A stretch of DNA of 64,000 bases from Winogradskyella psychrotolerans (lineage in GTDB: Bacteria; Bacteroidota; Bacteroidia; Flavobacteriales; Flavobacteriaceae): assembly GCF_018860545.1 (NCBI RefSeq), contig NZ_JAHKPN010000011.1, forward strand, positions 434,001-498,000, in the 5' to 3' direction. Both the position numbers and the translations under genes were made by a program. The number at the start of each line of letters is the position of its first letter. Positions within the stretch are counted from its first letter, which is position 1. Of this stretch, positions 46,142 to 56,444 are shown piece by piece. The notes below the pieces were generated by a model. The model had not been told where the DNA came from and did no database searches. It saw only the letters and a program-made list of their open reading frames with translations.

Positions 46142-47199
46142 TTGAACAACTAACAACAGAAGCCATTGCTTTGCTGAAGCAACTTATAGAAACGCAGTCG
46201 TTTTCTTCGGAAGAAGACCATACAGCTTTGCTTATTGAAAATTGGTTTACAACACACAACGTACCTTTTAAAAGGAATAATCATAACATTTGGGCAACCA
46301 ACAAATACTTTGACGAGAGCAAACCAACCTTATTACTAAACTCACATCACGATACTGTAAAACCAAATAACGGTTACACCAAAGACCCATTTAAGGCCAT
46401 TGTTGAAGATGGCAAATTATACGGCTTAGGAAGCAATGATGCTGGCGGCTGTTTAGTCTCTTTAATTGCGACATTTACATATTTTTATGATAAGAAAAAC
46501 CTCAACTATAATTTAATCATTGTGGCCTCTGCCGAAGAAGAAAGCAGTGGACCAAACGGATTGAATAGCATGTTGTCCATCATTCCAAAAATAGATGTGG
46601 CCATTGTTGGTGAACCAACGTTAATGAATTTAGCCATTGCCGAAAAAGGCTTAGTGGTTTTTGATGCCAAGGTAAAAGGAACCGCAGGTCATGCGGCGCA
46701 CCCTAACGATGATAATGCCATTTACAACACTATAGAAGTTTTAAAATGGTTTAAAGAATATCAGTTTGCTAGAAATTCACCCGTATTAGGTGATGTAAAA
46801 ATGACGGTTACACAAATTAATGCTGGCAAGCAACATAATGCTATTCCTTCAGAATTAAATTTAGTGATTGATGTCCGTGTCAATGACAAATACACTAATG
46901 AACAAATTGCTGAAATATTACAAAGAAAATCACCATGTACTAGCATTACACCTCGAAGTTTACGACTCAACTCGTCTTCTATTCCAATTAATCACGAATT
47001 AGTAGAAGCTGGAATTGAACTCGATAGAGAAACTTATGGATCACCTACCCTTTCTGACCAAGCTGTTTTAAGTTGTCCTTCTTTAAAATTAGGCCCTGGT
47101 GACAGTACACGTTCACATACAGCAGATGAATTTATTTATTTAGCGGAAATTGAAGAAGGTGTTGACTTGTATATAAAGTTGTTGGAGAAAGTATTGTAA
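46138..47199 (+). CDS. argE: M20 family deacylase, N-acetyl(succinyl)citrulline/ornithine deacylase
   Basis: 353 residues. Zn-dependent M20 peptidase fold: NSHHDTVKP, GSNDAGGC, SAEEESSG, and HTADEF provide the metal ligands; a lid domain spans about 165-270. In clusters with N-acyl-ornithine carbamoyltransferase it removes the acyl group after carbamoylation, giving citrulline. Start overlaps argB stop (ATGA), so the two are coupled. Confidence 0.92.
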   Translation: MIEQLTTEAIALLKQLIETQSFSSEEDHTALLIENWFTTHNVPFKRNNHNIWATNKYFDESKPTLLLNSHHDTVKPNNGYTKDPFKAIVEDGKLYGLGSNDAGGCLVSLIATFTYFYDKKNLNYNLIIVASAEEESSGPNGLNSMLSIIPKIDVAIVGEPTLMNLAIAEKGLVVFDAKVKGTAGHAAHPNDDNAIYNTIEVLKWFKEYQFARNSPVLGDVKMTVTQINAGKQHNAIPSELNLVIDVRVNDKYTNEQIAEILQRKSPCTSITPRSLRLNSSSIPINHELVEAGIELDRETYGSPTLSDQAVLSCPSLKLGPGDSTRSHTADEFIYLAEIEEGVDLYIKLLEKVL

Positions 47200-47336
47200 A
47201 AAATATAAAAACAGAGTAAAGAAAGAAGAAACAAGAGCCAAGAATCAAGACTTAAATGCTTATACATGAGTAAGCAGTCTATTTTCTAACAGTGAAGCGG
47301 TCTTATTTCTATTCTCTATACATAAAAATTAAAAAT

Positions 47337-47442
47337 AGATTCCTACAGAAGTTTATCTTGAGCGATAGCCGAAAAGCAGGAATGACAAAAGAATAAAAGT
47401 TTAACTAAAAATGAAAGCAGAGATTCCTGCTTTCGCAGGAAT
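47337..47442. repeat. Decayed and short ATTCCTGC elements before argH
   Basis: A degraded element (GATTCCTACAG... to AGCAGGAATGAC, 47337-47392) is followed by AGATTCCTGC TTTC GCAGGAAT at 47421-47442, which ends 3 bp before the argH ATG. The earlier 47204-47326 stretch resembles the ilvB-ilvN repeat. No other feature in this 246-bp gap. Confidence 0.6.
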
Positions 47443-47445
47443 ATT

Positions 47446-48726
47446 ATGAAATTGTGGGACAAAGGCTATTCAATAGATAAAAAAATAGAATTATTTACCG
47501 TTGGTAACGACAGAGAAATTGACATGCATATTGCTAAATATGATGTTGAAGCCTCAAGAGCGCATGCTGTGATGTTAGAATCTATCGGAATTATAACTTC
47601 TGACGAATTAGAAAAATTAAAATCAGGTTTAAAAGTTTTAGCTGATTCTATAAACGCTGGAACGTTTATTATTGAAGAGTCATTTGAAGATGTCCATTCT
47701 AAAATTGAACATGAATTGACTAAAACTTTAGGTGATGTCGGAAAAAAAATCCACACAGCACGTTCTAGAAACGACCAAGTTTTAGTGGCGCTTCAACTCT
47801 ATTATAAAGAAAATTTACAAATCATAAACGACAAAACTAAAACGTTTTTCGATACACTTTTAAGCCTAGCTGAAAGCCATAAAACTCAACTTTTACCTGG
47901 TTATACGCATTTGCAAGTTGCTATGCCATCGTCTTTCGGATTATGGTTTTCTGCTTATGCGGAGTTGTTAATTGATGATGTATATGTGTTGAATGCCGTG
48001 TCAAAAATCACAGACCAAAATGTATTAGGTTCAGCTGCTGGTTACGGAAGTTCATTTCCTATTGATAGAGACATTACAACAAAAGAATTAGGATTTTCAA
48101 CCTTAAAATATAATGTGGTTGCTGCGCAATTGAGCAGAGGAAAAAGTGAACGTGCAATCGCAAGTGCTTTAGGTGGTTTATGTAACACCATGGCGCGGTT
48201 TGCAATGGATATTTGCTTATATATGAGTCAGAATTTTGGATTTATTACGTTTCCAGATGAGTTAACCACAGGAAGTAGCATCATGCCACACAAAAAGAAT
48301 CCTGATGTGTTTGAATTGATTAGAGGAAAGTGTAATAAAATTCAAGCTTTACATTCTGAAATGTTGTTAATCACCAATAATTTGCCAAGTGGTTACCACA
48401 GAGATTTTCAATTGTTGAAAGAAAACATCATCAATGCTTTTGAAGATGTAAAGGACATTTTAGACATCTTTAATTATTCTATTCAACAAATCATTGTGAA
48501 AGATATTGACCTCACAGATGAGAAATACCAATACCTATTTACCGTAGACAGCATTAATAATTTAGTGGTTGATGGCATGAGTTTTAGAGAAGCCTATCAA
48601 AAAATTGGAGGACAAGTACAAGCCGGAACCTACCAACCCGATTTGGGTAAAGAACACTCTCATATTGGGAGTATCCACAATCTGTGTTTGGAGGATATAA
48701 GAGCTAAGTTTCCTAACAAATCTTAA
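47446..48726 (+). CDS. argH: Argininosuccinate lyase
   Basis: 426 residues. Fumarase/aspartase superfamily: signature GSSIMPHKKNPDVFE (catalytic Ser loop), HTARSRNDQV, and PGYTHLQVAMP. Splits argininosuccinate to arginine and fumarate, the last step. The C-terminus is somewhat shorter than the enterobacterial enzyme but all signature regions are present. Last gene of the cluster, followed by a palindrome and a two-way terminator. Confidence 0.95.
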   Translation: MKLWDKGYSIDKKIELFTVGNDREIDMHIAKYDVEASRAHAVMLESIGIITSDELEKLKSGLKVLADSINAGTFIIEESFEDVHSKIEHELTKTLGDVGKKIHTARSRNDQVLVALQLYYKENLQIINDKTKTFFDTLLSLAESHKTQLLPGYTHLQVAMPSSFGLWFSAYAELLIDDVYVLNAVSKITDQNVLGSAAGYGSSFPIDRDITTKELGFSTLKYNVVAAQLSRGKSERAIASALGGLCNTMARFAMDICLYMSQNFGFITFPDELTTGSSIMPHKKNPDVFELIRGKCNKIQALHSEMLLITNNLPSGYHRDFQLLKENIINAFEDVKDILDIFNYSIQQIIVKDIDLTDEKYQYLFTVDSINNLVVDGMSFREAYQKIGGQVQAGTYQPDLGKEHSHIGSIHNLCLEDIRAKFPNKS

Positions 48727-48734
48727 TAATATTA

Positions 48735-48766
48735 GATTCTGCGAGGTTTAAAAATCTTGCAGAATC
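48735..48766. repeat. Palindrome after argH
   Basis: GATTCTGCGAGGTTT faces AAATCTTGCAGAATC, another member of the AGGTTT family. Confidence 0.7.
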
Positions 48767-48771
48767 TAAAA

Positions 48772-48803
48772 TAAAAAAAAAGCATCTGAGAACAGATGCT
48801 TTT
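48772..48803. terminator. Bidirectional terminator between argH and gltD
   Basis: AAAAGCATCTG, loop AGAA, CAGATGCTTTT: an 11-bp perfect stem with A-run on the left and T on the right, between convergent genes. Confidence 0.88.
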
Positions 48804-48863
48804 AAATTTCTACTCTAGTAAAAGACTACCCTTAGAATTTATAGCAGCAGAAAAAAGTTAATA

Positions 48864-50327
48864 TTATACACCTACCAAATCACCTTCTTCATTTTTAGTT
48901 GCCAAATCTGATTTACCCATTAAGTAAATATCAACCTGACGTGCAGCTTCTCGTCCTTCAGAAATTGCCCAAACAATCAAGGATTGCCCACGACGCATAT
49001 CTCCTGCGGTGAATATATTGGGAATATTTGTTTGATATTTGCCATATGCTGCCTTATAATTTGAACGTACATCTCGCTCTAAACCTAATTGATCAGCAAT
49101 TGTAGGTTCTGGCCCTGTAAAACCTAATGCTAATAAAGCTAAATCACATTTCCATGTTTTTTCTGTACCAGCGACTTCAATTAATTTAGGACGTTCTCCT
49201 GGCACCATTTCCCACTCAACATTTACTGTTTTTAAAGCCGTTAATTTACCTTTAGCATTGGTTACAAATTCTTTAGTATTAATTAGCCAATTACGTTCTA
49301 CACCTTCTTTGTGAGATGTTGATGTTTTTAATTGCAATGGCCAATATGGCCAAGGTGTTGCTGGAGAACGATGTCCTGGCGGTTTTGGCATAATTTCAAA
49401 ATTTACAACCGATTTTGCACCTTGACGATTAGACGTTCCAATACAATCTGACCCTGTATCTCCTCCACCAATAACAATCACATTTTTTCCAGTCGCTAAT
49501 ATTTGATTTTTTACTTTTTGTCCGAAAACAACTTTGGTTTGTTGGGTTAAGAAATCCATAGCCTGCACTACCCCATCCGCATCGATTCCTGGCGTAGGTA
49601 AACTTCTTCGTTCTGTTGCACCTCCACAAAGGACAACGGCATCAAACTTTTTTAATTCCGTAATTTCATAATTCACACCAACATTGACATTAGTTTTAAA
49701 GACAATTCCTTCAGCTTTTAAAATCTCTAAACGACGATCTATGATGCCCTTTTCCATTTTAAAATTAGGAATGCCGTAACGCAGTAATCCACCAATAGCA
49801 TCATCACGTTCAAAAACAGTAACCGTATGACCTGCTCTGTTTAATTGCTGAGCAGCCGCTAAACCTGCAGGTCCAGAACCTACAATTGCGATGGTTTTTC
49901 CTGTTCTTGTTTTTGGTGGCTGTGGCTTAATCCAACCTTCTTTAAAAGCACGTTCAACGATGCTTTTTTCTATATTTTCAATCGAAACTGGATCTTCAAT
50001 AATACCCAAAACACAAGCTTGCTCACAAGGCGCAGGACATAAACGACCAGTAAATTCGGGGAAGTTATTTGTTGAATGCAGTATCCAAGAGGCTTTTTGC
50101 CATTCTCCCTGATGTACCATATGGTTAAAATCTGGAATTAGATTTCCCAACGGACAACCACTATGACAAAACGGGATGCCACAATCCATACAACGCGACC
50201 CTTGTTCAGTCATGTCCTTTTCCTTTAAAGGAACCGTAAACTCATCATAATGCTTTACACGATCCTTTACCGGCTTGTAGGATTCATCTTTCCTTTCGAA
50301 TTCTTTAAAACCTGTTACTTTTCCCAT
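48864..50327 (-). CDS. gltD: Glutamate synthase (NADPH), small subunit
   Basis: 487 residues. N-terminal [4Fe-4S] cysteines: Cys46, 49, 54, 58 and Cys97, 101, 105 (CMDCGIPFCHSGC; LCPAPCEQAC). FAD-binding GSGPAGLAAAQQL and NADPH-binding VIGGGDTGSDC; GDMRRGQSL near the end. Passes electrons from NADPH to GltB. Lies 77 bp after gltB with a repeat between them. Confidence 0.96.
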   Translation of the reverse strand: MGKVTGFKEFERKDESYKPVKDRVKHYDEFTVPLKEKDMTEQGSRCMDCGIPFCHSGCPLGNLIPDFNHMVHQGEWQKASWILHSTNNFPEFTGRLCPAPCEQACVLGIIEDPVSIENIEKSIVERAFKEGWIKPQPPKTRTGKTIAIVGSGPAGLAAAQQLNRAGHTVTVFERDDAIGGLLRYGIPNFKMEKGIIDRRLEILKAEGIVFKTNVNVGVNYEITELKKFDAVVLCGGATERRSLPTPGIDADGVVQAMDFLTQQTKVVFGQKVKNQILATGKNVIVIGGGDTGSDCIGTSNRQGAKSVVNFEIMPKPPGHRSPATPWPYWPLQLKTSTSHKEGVERNWLINTKEFVTNAKGKLTALKTVNVEWEMVPGERPKLIEVAGTEKTWKCDLALLALGFTGPEPTIADQLGLERDVRSNYKAAYGKYQTNIPNIFTAGDMRRGQSLIVWAISEGREAARQVDIYLMGKSDLATKNEEGDLVGV

Positions 50328-50330
50328 TTT

Positions 50331-50351
50331 ATTCCTGCGAAGGCAGGAATC
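50331..50351. repeat. ATTCCTGC palindrome between gltB and gltD
   Basis: ATTCCTGCGAAGGCAGGAAT, perfect stem around GAAG, located 3 bp from the gltD start codon. Confidence 0.75.
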
Positions 50352-50404
50352 TCATCCTGCTTTCTAAATTTAATTGTGTTATAACTTATTTCTTCTGCCT
50401 TAGC

Positions 50405-53400
50405 TTACACTAATTCTTCAACCATTTGTTCTTCTGTCTCTAAACGTTTTAAAGCTCGCTTGTATTCTGTTGGCATTACACGAACAAAATTACTTAAGCT
50501 TGTTTCCCAATCATTCAATAATGATTTTCCTAATTCGCTATCTGTATATTTTACATGCTTCTCAATTAATGCTTTTAAATCGTTGGCATCTTTCTTTAAA
50601 ATTTTCTCAAATTCTATCGTTTCTATATTACATAACCCGTTTATAAATTTACATTCAGGGTCATATACATACGCAATTCCTCCACTCATACCAGCAGCAA
50701 AGTTTCGTCCTGTTTTACCAAGAACTACCACTTTACCTCCAGTCATATATTCACAACAGTGATCGCCTACTCCTTCAACAACTGCTACTGCACCAGAATT
50801 TCTAACCGCAAAACGTTCTCCTGCAATTCCATTAATGTAAGCCTGCCCTTCAACTGCTCCAAAGAGGCAAACATTTCCGATGATAATATTATCTTCTGCT
50901 TTAAAATCTGCTCGCGTTGGTTTCTTTACAATTAGTTTTGCACCAGACAATCCTTTTCCTAAATAATCATTTGTATTTCCTTCCAATCTGAACGTTAATC
51001 CGTGGGCCCCAAAAGCTCCGAAACTTTGTCCTGCTGAACCTTCAAAATTGATATTCAATGTATCTTCTGGTAAGCCTAAATGACCATATATTTTTGAAAT
51101 TTCATTACTTACAATGGCTCCAACTGTGCGATTTGTGTTTTTAATTGGATATGCCAATGTCATTTGTTCTTTTCTATACAACGCGCGATGCGAATCTTTT
51201 AAGATTTTAAAATCTAAAACATTATCTAAATTATGCTCTTGTTTTTGCAAATTTTTAACTGGCATTTGATTGTATTCTACAGGTCGATGTAATATTGACG
51301 ACAAGTCTAAACCTTTCGCTTTATAATGCTTGATAGCTTTGTTCGCATTAATCTTATGCGTCTGACCCACCATTTCTGCCATAGATCTAAAGCCTAATTC
51401 TGCCATAATTCCTCGTAATTCCTCCGCGATATAATAAAAGAAATTAATGACATGTTCTGGTGTGCCCTTGAAGTTTTTACGCAACTCTTTATCTTGAGTC
51501 GCAATTCCAACCGGACAGGTATTTAAATGACATTTACGCATCATAATACAACCTGAAGCTACAAGAGGTGCTGTTGCAAAACCAAATTCTTCTGCTCCCA
51601 ATAAGGCGGCAATAGCCACATCTCGACCTGTTTTTAATTGACCATCACATTCTACAACAATTCTACTTCTTAAGTTATTAAGCACTAAAGTTTGTTGCGC
51701 TTCTGCTAAACCGAGTTCCCATGGTAAGCCTGCATGTTTTAATGACGTTAAAGGAGATGCTCCTGTTCCACCATCATAACCAGCAATGAGAACAACATCA
51801 GCCTTTGCTTTGGCAACACCAGCCGCAATGGTTCCTACACCAACTTCAGACACTAATTTCACATTAATTCTAGCATCACGATTGGCATTTTTTAAATCAT
51901 AGATTAATTGTGCTAAATCTTCAATCGAATAAATATCGTGGTGTGGTGGTGGCGAAATTAATCCCACAAATGGTGTAGAGTTTCTAGCGGATGCAATCCA
52001 CGGTAATACTTTTTCACCAGGTAATTGACCACCTTCACCAGGTTTTGCACCTTGAGCCATTTTTATTTGAATCTCTTTGGCATTGGTTAAATAATGCGAC
52101 GTCACCCCAAAACGACCAGAAGCCACTTGCTTTATGGCTGAATTTCTACTATCTCCATTCACATCTGGTTGAAAACGTCTACGGTCTTCTCCTCCTTCTC
52201 CAGAATTAGATTTCCCTCCAATTCTGTTCATCGCAATCGCTAGATTTTCATGCGCTTCACGAGAAATTGAACCATAAGACATCGCCCCTGTTTTAAAACG
52301 TTTTACGATTTCGGTCCAAGGCTCTACTTCTTCAATTGGTATGGGGTCTATATTATTAAATTCAAACAACCCACGAATGGTCATTAAGTTTTCTGCTTGT
52401 TCATTAATCGTTTTAGCATAAACATCATAACTCGCCTGATCACTTAATCTTACCGCTTGTTGTAATTTCGCAACCGTCGTTGGATTAAACAAATGCTTTT
52501 CACCATTACGTCTCCACCTATAATCTCCACCAATATTTAACCCTAAACGTTTGTCGAGTATATTACCTGGATAGGCATGCTGGTAACGTTTATCGATTTC
52601 TTTTTCAATTTCATATAATCCTATACCTTCAATTCTTGAAGTTGTGTAAGGGAAATATTTTTCAACAAATTGAGAATTAAACCCGACGATTTCAAAAATT
52701 TGAGACCCTCTGTAAGAGCGTAAGGTTGAAATTCCAATTTTATTCATCACTTTCAGAATTCCTTTACCAATCGCTTTATTAAAATTATCAACTGCTTTTT
52801 GTTCATCCATATTAGTAATGAAGCCTTCCTTAACTTGCATTCTAATAATTTCATTCACCATATACGGATTAACTGCGCTTGCACCATAACCAAATAAGGT
52901 CGCAAAATGATGTGGTTCACGTGGCTCTGCCGATTCTATAATAATATCAAAATAAGAACGCTTACGTAAACGATTCATCTGATGACTTACATAAGAACAT
53001 GCGAGTAATGGTGGAATTGGAGCCATATCCTTACTCACACCTCTATCTGATAAAATGATAATATTCGTTTTTCGGACTAAGGCTTTTTCAATTTGAACAA
53101 TGATATTATCTAAAGCATCTTCTAGTCCATTTAAACCTCTGTCTTTTTGGTATAACATTTCAACAGTTTCGGCCTTAAAACCTTCAACTTTAATGTTTCT
53201 AATTTTATCTAAATCATCATTTGATATTACGGGATTCTGAATTTTCAACTTTCTACATTGTCGCTCCGTAATACTGAATATATTCCTGTCCTTACCTAAG
53301 GCTAAACTAATATCAGTGACAATTTCTTCTCTAATACCATCTAAAGGTGGATTGGTCACCTGAGCGAATAATTGTTTAAAATAGTTTGAAATTAATTGCG

Positions 53401-54913
53401 GTTTGTTTGACAATACAGCTAAGGGTGTATCTGTCCCCATAGAGCCTAGAGCTTCTTTGGAGTTTTGAGCCATTGGTGTGATGACTTCCTGAATATCTTC
53501 GTATGTATAATTAAATAAACGCTGTCTTGTTTTAATATCTAAAGATTCTATTGGACAGGTTTCACCGGTATATGGAATATCTTTAAGATGTAATCTTGTT
53601 TTATCTAACCATTCTTGATATGGTCTTTCTTTTACAATTTTACTTTTTATTTCTTCATCATTAATGATTCGTCCCTGGTTCATATCTACCAAAAACATCT
53701 TTCCCGGTTCTAATCGCCCATGACTTTCGACATCTTCTGGCGCAATATCAACCACTCCAATTTCTGAAGACATAATTAATTTACCACTTTTGGTTACGGT
53801 ATATCGCGATGGTCTTAAACCATTTCTATCTAACAGTGCTCCAATATAGTTACCATCGGTAAACGGCACAGAAGCTGGTCCATCCCAAGGTTCCATAATA
53901 CAGGCATTATAATCATAGAACGCCTTGCGCTCTTCAGACATTGTCTTATGCTTTTCCCATGCTTCTGGAATCATCATCATCATTACCTCTGGCAATGAAC
54001 GACCTGTATGCGTTAATAATTCAACAACCATATCCATTGAAGCCGAATCTGACTTTCCTGGTAATATGATTGGAAATAATTTTTCAATTTGAGGACCGAA
54101 CACATCACTTTTCATGATTTCCTCACGAACCCGCATTCTACTGACATTTCCTCTCAGTGTATTAATTTCTCCATTCTGACACATAAATCGGAATGGTTGC
54201 GCTAACTCCCATGTCGGCATTGTATTCGTAGAAAAACGCTGATGCACCAATGCTAAGCGCGTCACCAAATCATCTTCTTGTAAATCTTTGTAATAAGGCC
54301 CGATATCTTCAGGCATAATAATACCCTTATATATAAGTGTATTCATGGACAAACTAGACACATAGAAATACGAACTTTGTGACATCTTAGATTTCCTAAC
54401 CGTATGCTCAGTTATTTTACGTGCCGCATACAATTTTGCTTTAAAATTAGCCTCAGAAACTTCATTAGATTTTCCAACAAATAATTGCTCAATATTGGGC
54501 TCAGACGCTAGGGCAATTTCACCCAATTGAGTAGAATCCACAGGCACTTCTCTCCAACCTATAACGGTAAGTCCTTGAGCGATGATTTCTTTTTCAAACG
54601 TATCTTTACAAAACTTGTATTGATTTCTATTTTTTGGCAGGAAAACCATACCCACAGCATACTTCCCTTTTACAGGCACTTTAAAACCACAAACACGCTT
54701 AAAGTAAGCATGTGGAATATCAATTAATAAACCCGCTCCATCCCCTGTTTTTCCATCTGCACTTACACCACCACGATGCTCTAATTTTACTAGGATTTCT
54801 AAGGCATCATGTATAATTTGATTTGTCTTTTCTCCTTTTAAATTACAGATGAATCCTGCACCACAATTTTCGTGTTCAAATTCCGGCAAATAAAGCCCTT
54901 GCTTCTTAAACAT
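50405..54913 (-). CDS. gltB: Glutamate synthase, large subunit
   Basis: 1502 residues, full length. Class II amidotransferase with nucleophile Cys17 after a short propeptide ([10 protein letters not shown]), central domain, FMN-binding synthase domain ([22 protein letters not shown]), [3Fe-4S] cysteines in [17 protein letters not shown], and a C-terminal GXGXG beta-helix ([21 protein letters not shown]). Makes two glutamates from glutamine and 2-oxoglutarate in the cytoplasm. Divergent from the porin-amt pair, consistent with shared nitrogen control. Confidence 0.97.
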   Translation of the reverse strand: MFKKQGLYLPEFEHENCGAGFICNLKGEKTNQIIHDALEILVKLEHRGGVSADGKTGDGAGLLIDIPHAYFKRVCGFKVPVKGKYAVGMVFLPKNRNQYKFCKDTFEKEIIAQGLTVIGWREVPVDSTQLGEIALASEPNIEQLFVGKSNEVSEANFKAKLYAARKITEHTVRKSKMSQSSYFYVSSLSMNTLIYKGIIMPEDIGPYYKDLQEDDLVTRLALVHQRFSTNTMPTWELAQPFRFMCQNGEINTLRGNVSRMRVREEIMKSDVFGPQIEKLFPIILPGKSDSASMDMVVELLTHTGRSLPEVMMMMIPEAWEKHKTMSEERKAFYDYNACIMEPWDGPASVPFTDGNYIGALLDRNGLRPSRYTVTKSGKLIMSSEIGVVDIAPEDVESHGRLEPGKMFLVDMNQGRIINDEEIKSKIVKERPYQEWLDKTRLHLKDIPYTGETCPIESLDIKTRQRLFNYTYEDIQEVITPMAQNSKEALGSMGTDTPLAVLSNKPQLISNYFKQLFAQVTNPPLDGIREEIVTDISLALGKDRNIFSITERQCRKLKIQNPVISNDDLDKIRNIKVEGFKAETVEMLYQKDRGLNGLEDALDNIIVQIEKALVRKTNIIILSDRGVSKDMAPIPPLLACSYVSHQMNRLRKRSYFDIIIESAEPREPHHFATLFGYGASAVNPYMVNEIIRMQVKEGFITNMDEQKAVDNFNKAIGKGILKVMNKIGISTLRSYRGSQIFEIVGFNSQFVEKYFPYTTSRIEGIGLYEIEKEIDKRYQHAYPGNILDKRLGLNIGGDYRWRRNGEKHLFNPTTVAKLQQAVRLSDQASYDVYAKTINEQAENLMTIRGLFEFNNIDPIPIEEVEPWTEIVKRFKTGAMSYGSISREAHENLAIAMNRIGGKSNSGEGGEDRRRFQPDVNGDSRNSAIKQVASGRFGVTSHYLTNAKEIQIKMAQGAKPGEGGQLPGEKVLPWIASARNSTPFVGLISPPPHHDIYSIEDLAQLIYDLKNANRDARINVKLVSEVGVGTIAAGVAKAKADVVLIAGYDGGTGASPLTSLKHAGLPWELGLAEAQQTLVLNNLRSRIVVECDGQLKTGRDVAIAALLGAEEFGFATAPLVASGCIMMRKCHLNTCPVGIATQDKELRKNFKGTPEHVINFFYYIAEELRGIMAELGFRSMAEMVGQTHKINANKAIKHYKAKGLDLSSILHRPVEYNQMPVKNLQKQEHNLDNVLDFKILKDSHRALYRKEQMTLAYPIKNTNRTVGAIVSNEISKIYGHLGLPEDTLNINFEGSAGQSFGAFGAHGLTFRLEGNTNDYLGKGLSGAKLIVKKPTRADFKAEDNIIIGNVCLFGAVEGQAYINGIAGERFAVRNSGAVAVVEGVGDHCCEYMTGGKVVVLGKTGRNFAAGMSGGIAYVYDPECKFINGLCNIETIEFEKILKKDANDLKALIEKHVKYTDSELGKSLLNDWETSLSNFVRVMPTEYKRALKRLETEEQMVEELV

Positions 54914-55228
54914 ATTTTATTAAAAATTTAAAGGTTTTTACACCTTATTACTCCTCTAATATATATGCATAAATTTAATAATAAAAATAGTTGAAACACT
55001 TTTTTCATATCACTAGTTAAGTGCATTCTAAATGAAAATATTGCAATAATAACAACAAATTCTAATAATTAACCAATGATTATTCCCTAATAAAAAACTT
55101 AAAATATTACGAAAACGATTTTTAAACGCATTAAACATTAAAAATAACACACAAAACCAATGCTAAAATTTCGTTTTAAACAAATTGAAATTATTGATAT
55201 ACCAAAAAAATTAGCATATTTTTTATTC

Positions 55229-55300
55229 ACCCTAAAAATTATAGGGTATAAAACTTTATATTCATAAAAATCAAATATTAAACCCAATTTTTAATAGGGT
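55229..55300. promoter_or_regulatory. Two copies of a 19-bp palindromic operator-like site
   Basis: ACCCTA-N7-TAGGGT at 55229-55247 and ACCCAA-N7-TAGGGT at 55282-55300, each followed by ATAAA; centre spacing 53 bp (about five turns). The second is centred about 26 bp before a TAGATTTG -7 box, placing it near -40, as expected for an activator. The remainder of the 441-bp gap (54914-55354) is A/T-rich with no other gene. Confidence 0.6.
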
Positions 55301-55316
55301 ATAAACAAAGATTACA

Positions 55317-55324
55317 TAGATTTG
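55317..55324 (+). promoter_or_regulatory. -7 box of the porin-amt promoter
   Basis: TAGATTTG fits TAnnTTTG exactly and lies 30 bp before the porin ATG. No -33 TTG is present; the palindromic site occupies that place, which fits an activated promoter. Confidence 0.5.
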
Positions 55325-55354
55325 AGTCGAACTAACTATTTAAAATCGACTATT

Positions 55355-56416
55355 ATGAAAAAAATTTTAACATTAAGTTTACTATTAATGTCAATAGTAT
55401 TAACTGCACAAGACTCTACAGATGTTGCAACTGAAAAAAAACTCACCATATCTGGAAGTGTCGACGCTTATTACCAAACCTTAATAAATGCTTCTGATGA
55501 TTCAGGACAAGCCTTCGGAACTGCTTTTGCAGACCAAACAGGGTTTGCCTTAGGTATGGGTAACATTATTGCTAGCTACGAAAGCGGCAAAGTAGGTGCA
55601 GTACTTGATTTAGTTACAGGCCCAAGAGGTGGTAGCGCTACTTTTAACACCGATATTGTTGACGGTATTGTAAACCAAGCTTATGTTTATTGGAATGTTT
55701 CTGAAACAACAACTTTAACTATGGGACGTTTTAATACGTTTTTAGGATATGAAGTTATTGCACCAGCAGCAAACTTTAACTATAGTACATCTTATTTATT
55801 CTCTAGCGGACCTTTTTCTCATATGGGCTTAAAAGCAGATTTCGCTTTATCTGATGATTTTAGCTTAATGTTAGCAGTTATGAATCCTTGGGACACTAAC
55901 GACACCTCAACTACAGGTGAATATTCTTTTGGAGCGCAACTTGGATACAAAGGACAGTACCTCAACTTATACTACGACAGTGGAGCCAACGCTGGCTTAG
56001 GATTTGAAATTGATTACACAGGTGGTTTTGACCTTTCTGATGATTTCTTCTTAGGAATTAATGCCGCTTACCAAACATCTTCTTATTACTACAATGACGA
56101 CGGCGTAGTAGCTAGTGATGATTTTAAAAATGGATTTCATGGAGCAGCTCTATATCCACAATACACACTATCTGAAGAGTTTGCACTCGGTCTAAGAGGG
56201 GAATATTACGGATTCCACGCAGAAGAAGGAGACGATTTACCTAGCGTTATTGGTCTTACAGTAACAGGAAGTTACGTAGTAGACAGCAACCTAATTATTA
56301 AACCAGAAGTAAGATTAGACTCATGGAGCAATAACGATGCTGCTTTCTTCGATGCTGACGGAGAAGATATGAGTAGTTTAGCCGCATTTACTTTAGCTGC
56401 AATCTACTCGTTCTAA
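55355..56416 (+). CDS. Outer-membrane beta-barrel porin (BBP2/OmpL-like)
   Basis: 353 residues from MKKILTLSLLL; a TTG frame 33 bp upstream overlaps the promoter. Signal peptide about 1-19 (cleaved after LTA). The rest alternates aromatic and polar residues with acidic loops (SGSVDAYYQT, TLTMGRFNTFLGYEV, YPQYTLSEEFALGLRGEYYG) and ends in an aromatic residue (LAAIYSF), the outer-membrane barrel sorting signal. Resembles the putative beta-barrel porin-2 family found with ammonium transporters. Likely lets ammonium or small nitrogen compounds across the outer membrane; cargo inferred from the amt gene 28 bp downstream. Confidence 0.85.
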   Translation: MKKILTLSLLLMSIVLTAQDSTDVATEKKLTISGSVDAYYQTLINASDDSGQAFGTAFADQTGFALGMGNIIASYESGKVGAVLDLVTGPRGGSATFNTDIVDGIVNQAYVYWNVSETTTLTMGRFNTFLGYEVIAPAANFNYSTSYLFSSGPFSHMGLKADFALSDDFSLMLAVMNPWDTNDTSTTGEYSFGAQLGYKGQYLNLYYDSGANAGLGFEIDYTGGFDLSDDFFLGINAAYQTSSYYYNDDGVVASDDFKNGFHGAALYPQYTLSEEFALGLRGEYYGFHAEEGDDLPSVIGLTVTGSYVVDSNLIIKPEVRLDSWSNNDAAFFDADGEDMSSLAAFTLAAIYSF

Positions 56417-56444
56417 ACCAAAATACTAACTAACACTTTTATAT

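Noticed and set aside
40978..48766. CRISPR-like series of palindromic repeats
   Set aside because: Repeats differ in sequence, lie singly in gene gaps without uniform spacers, and no cas gene is present.
54928..55008. 26-codon minus-strand frame starting MKKVFQLFLLL upstream of gltB
   Set aside because: Leu/Phe-rich by A/T composition, no Glu or Gln run expected for a glutamate operon and no terminator hairpin follows; probably chance.
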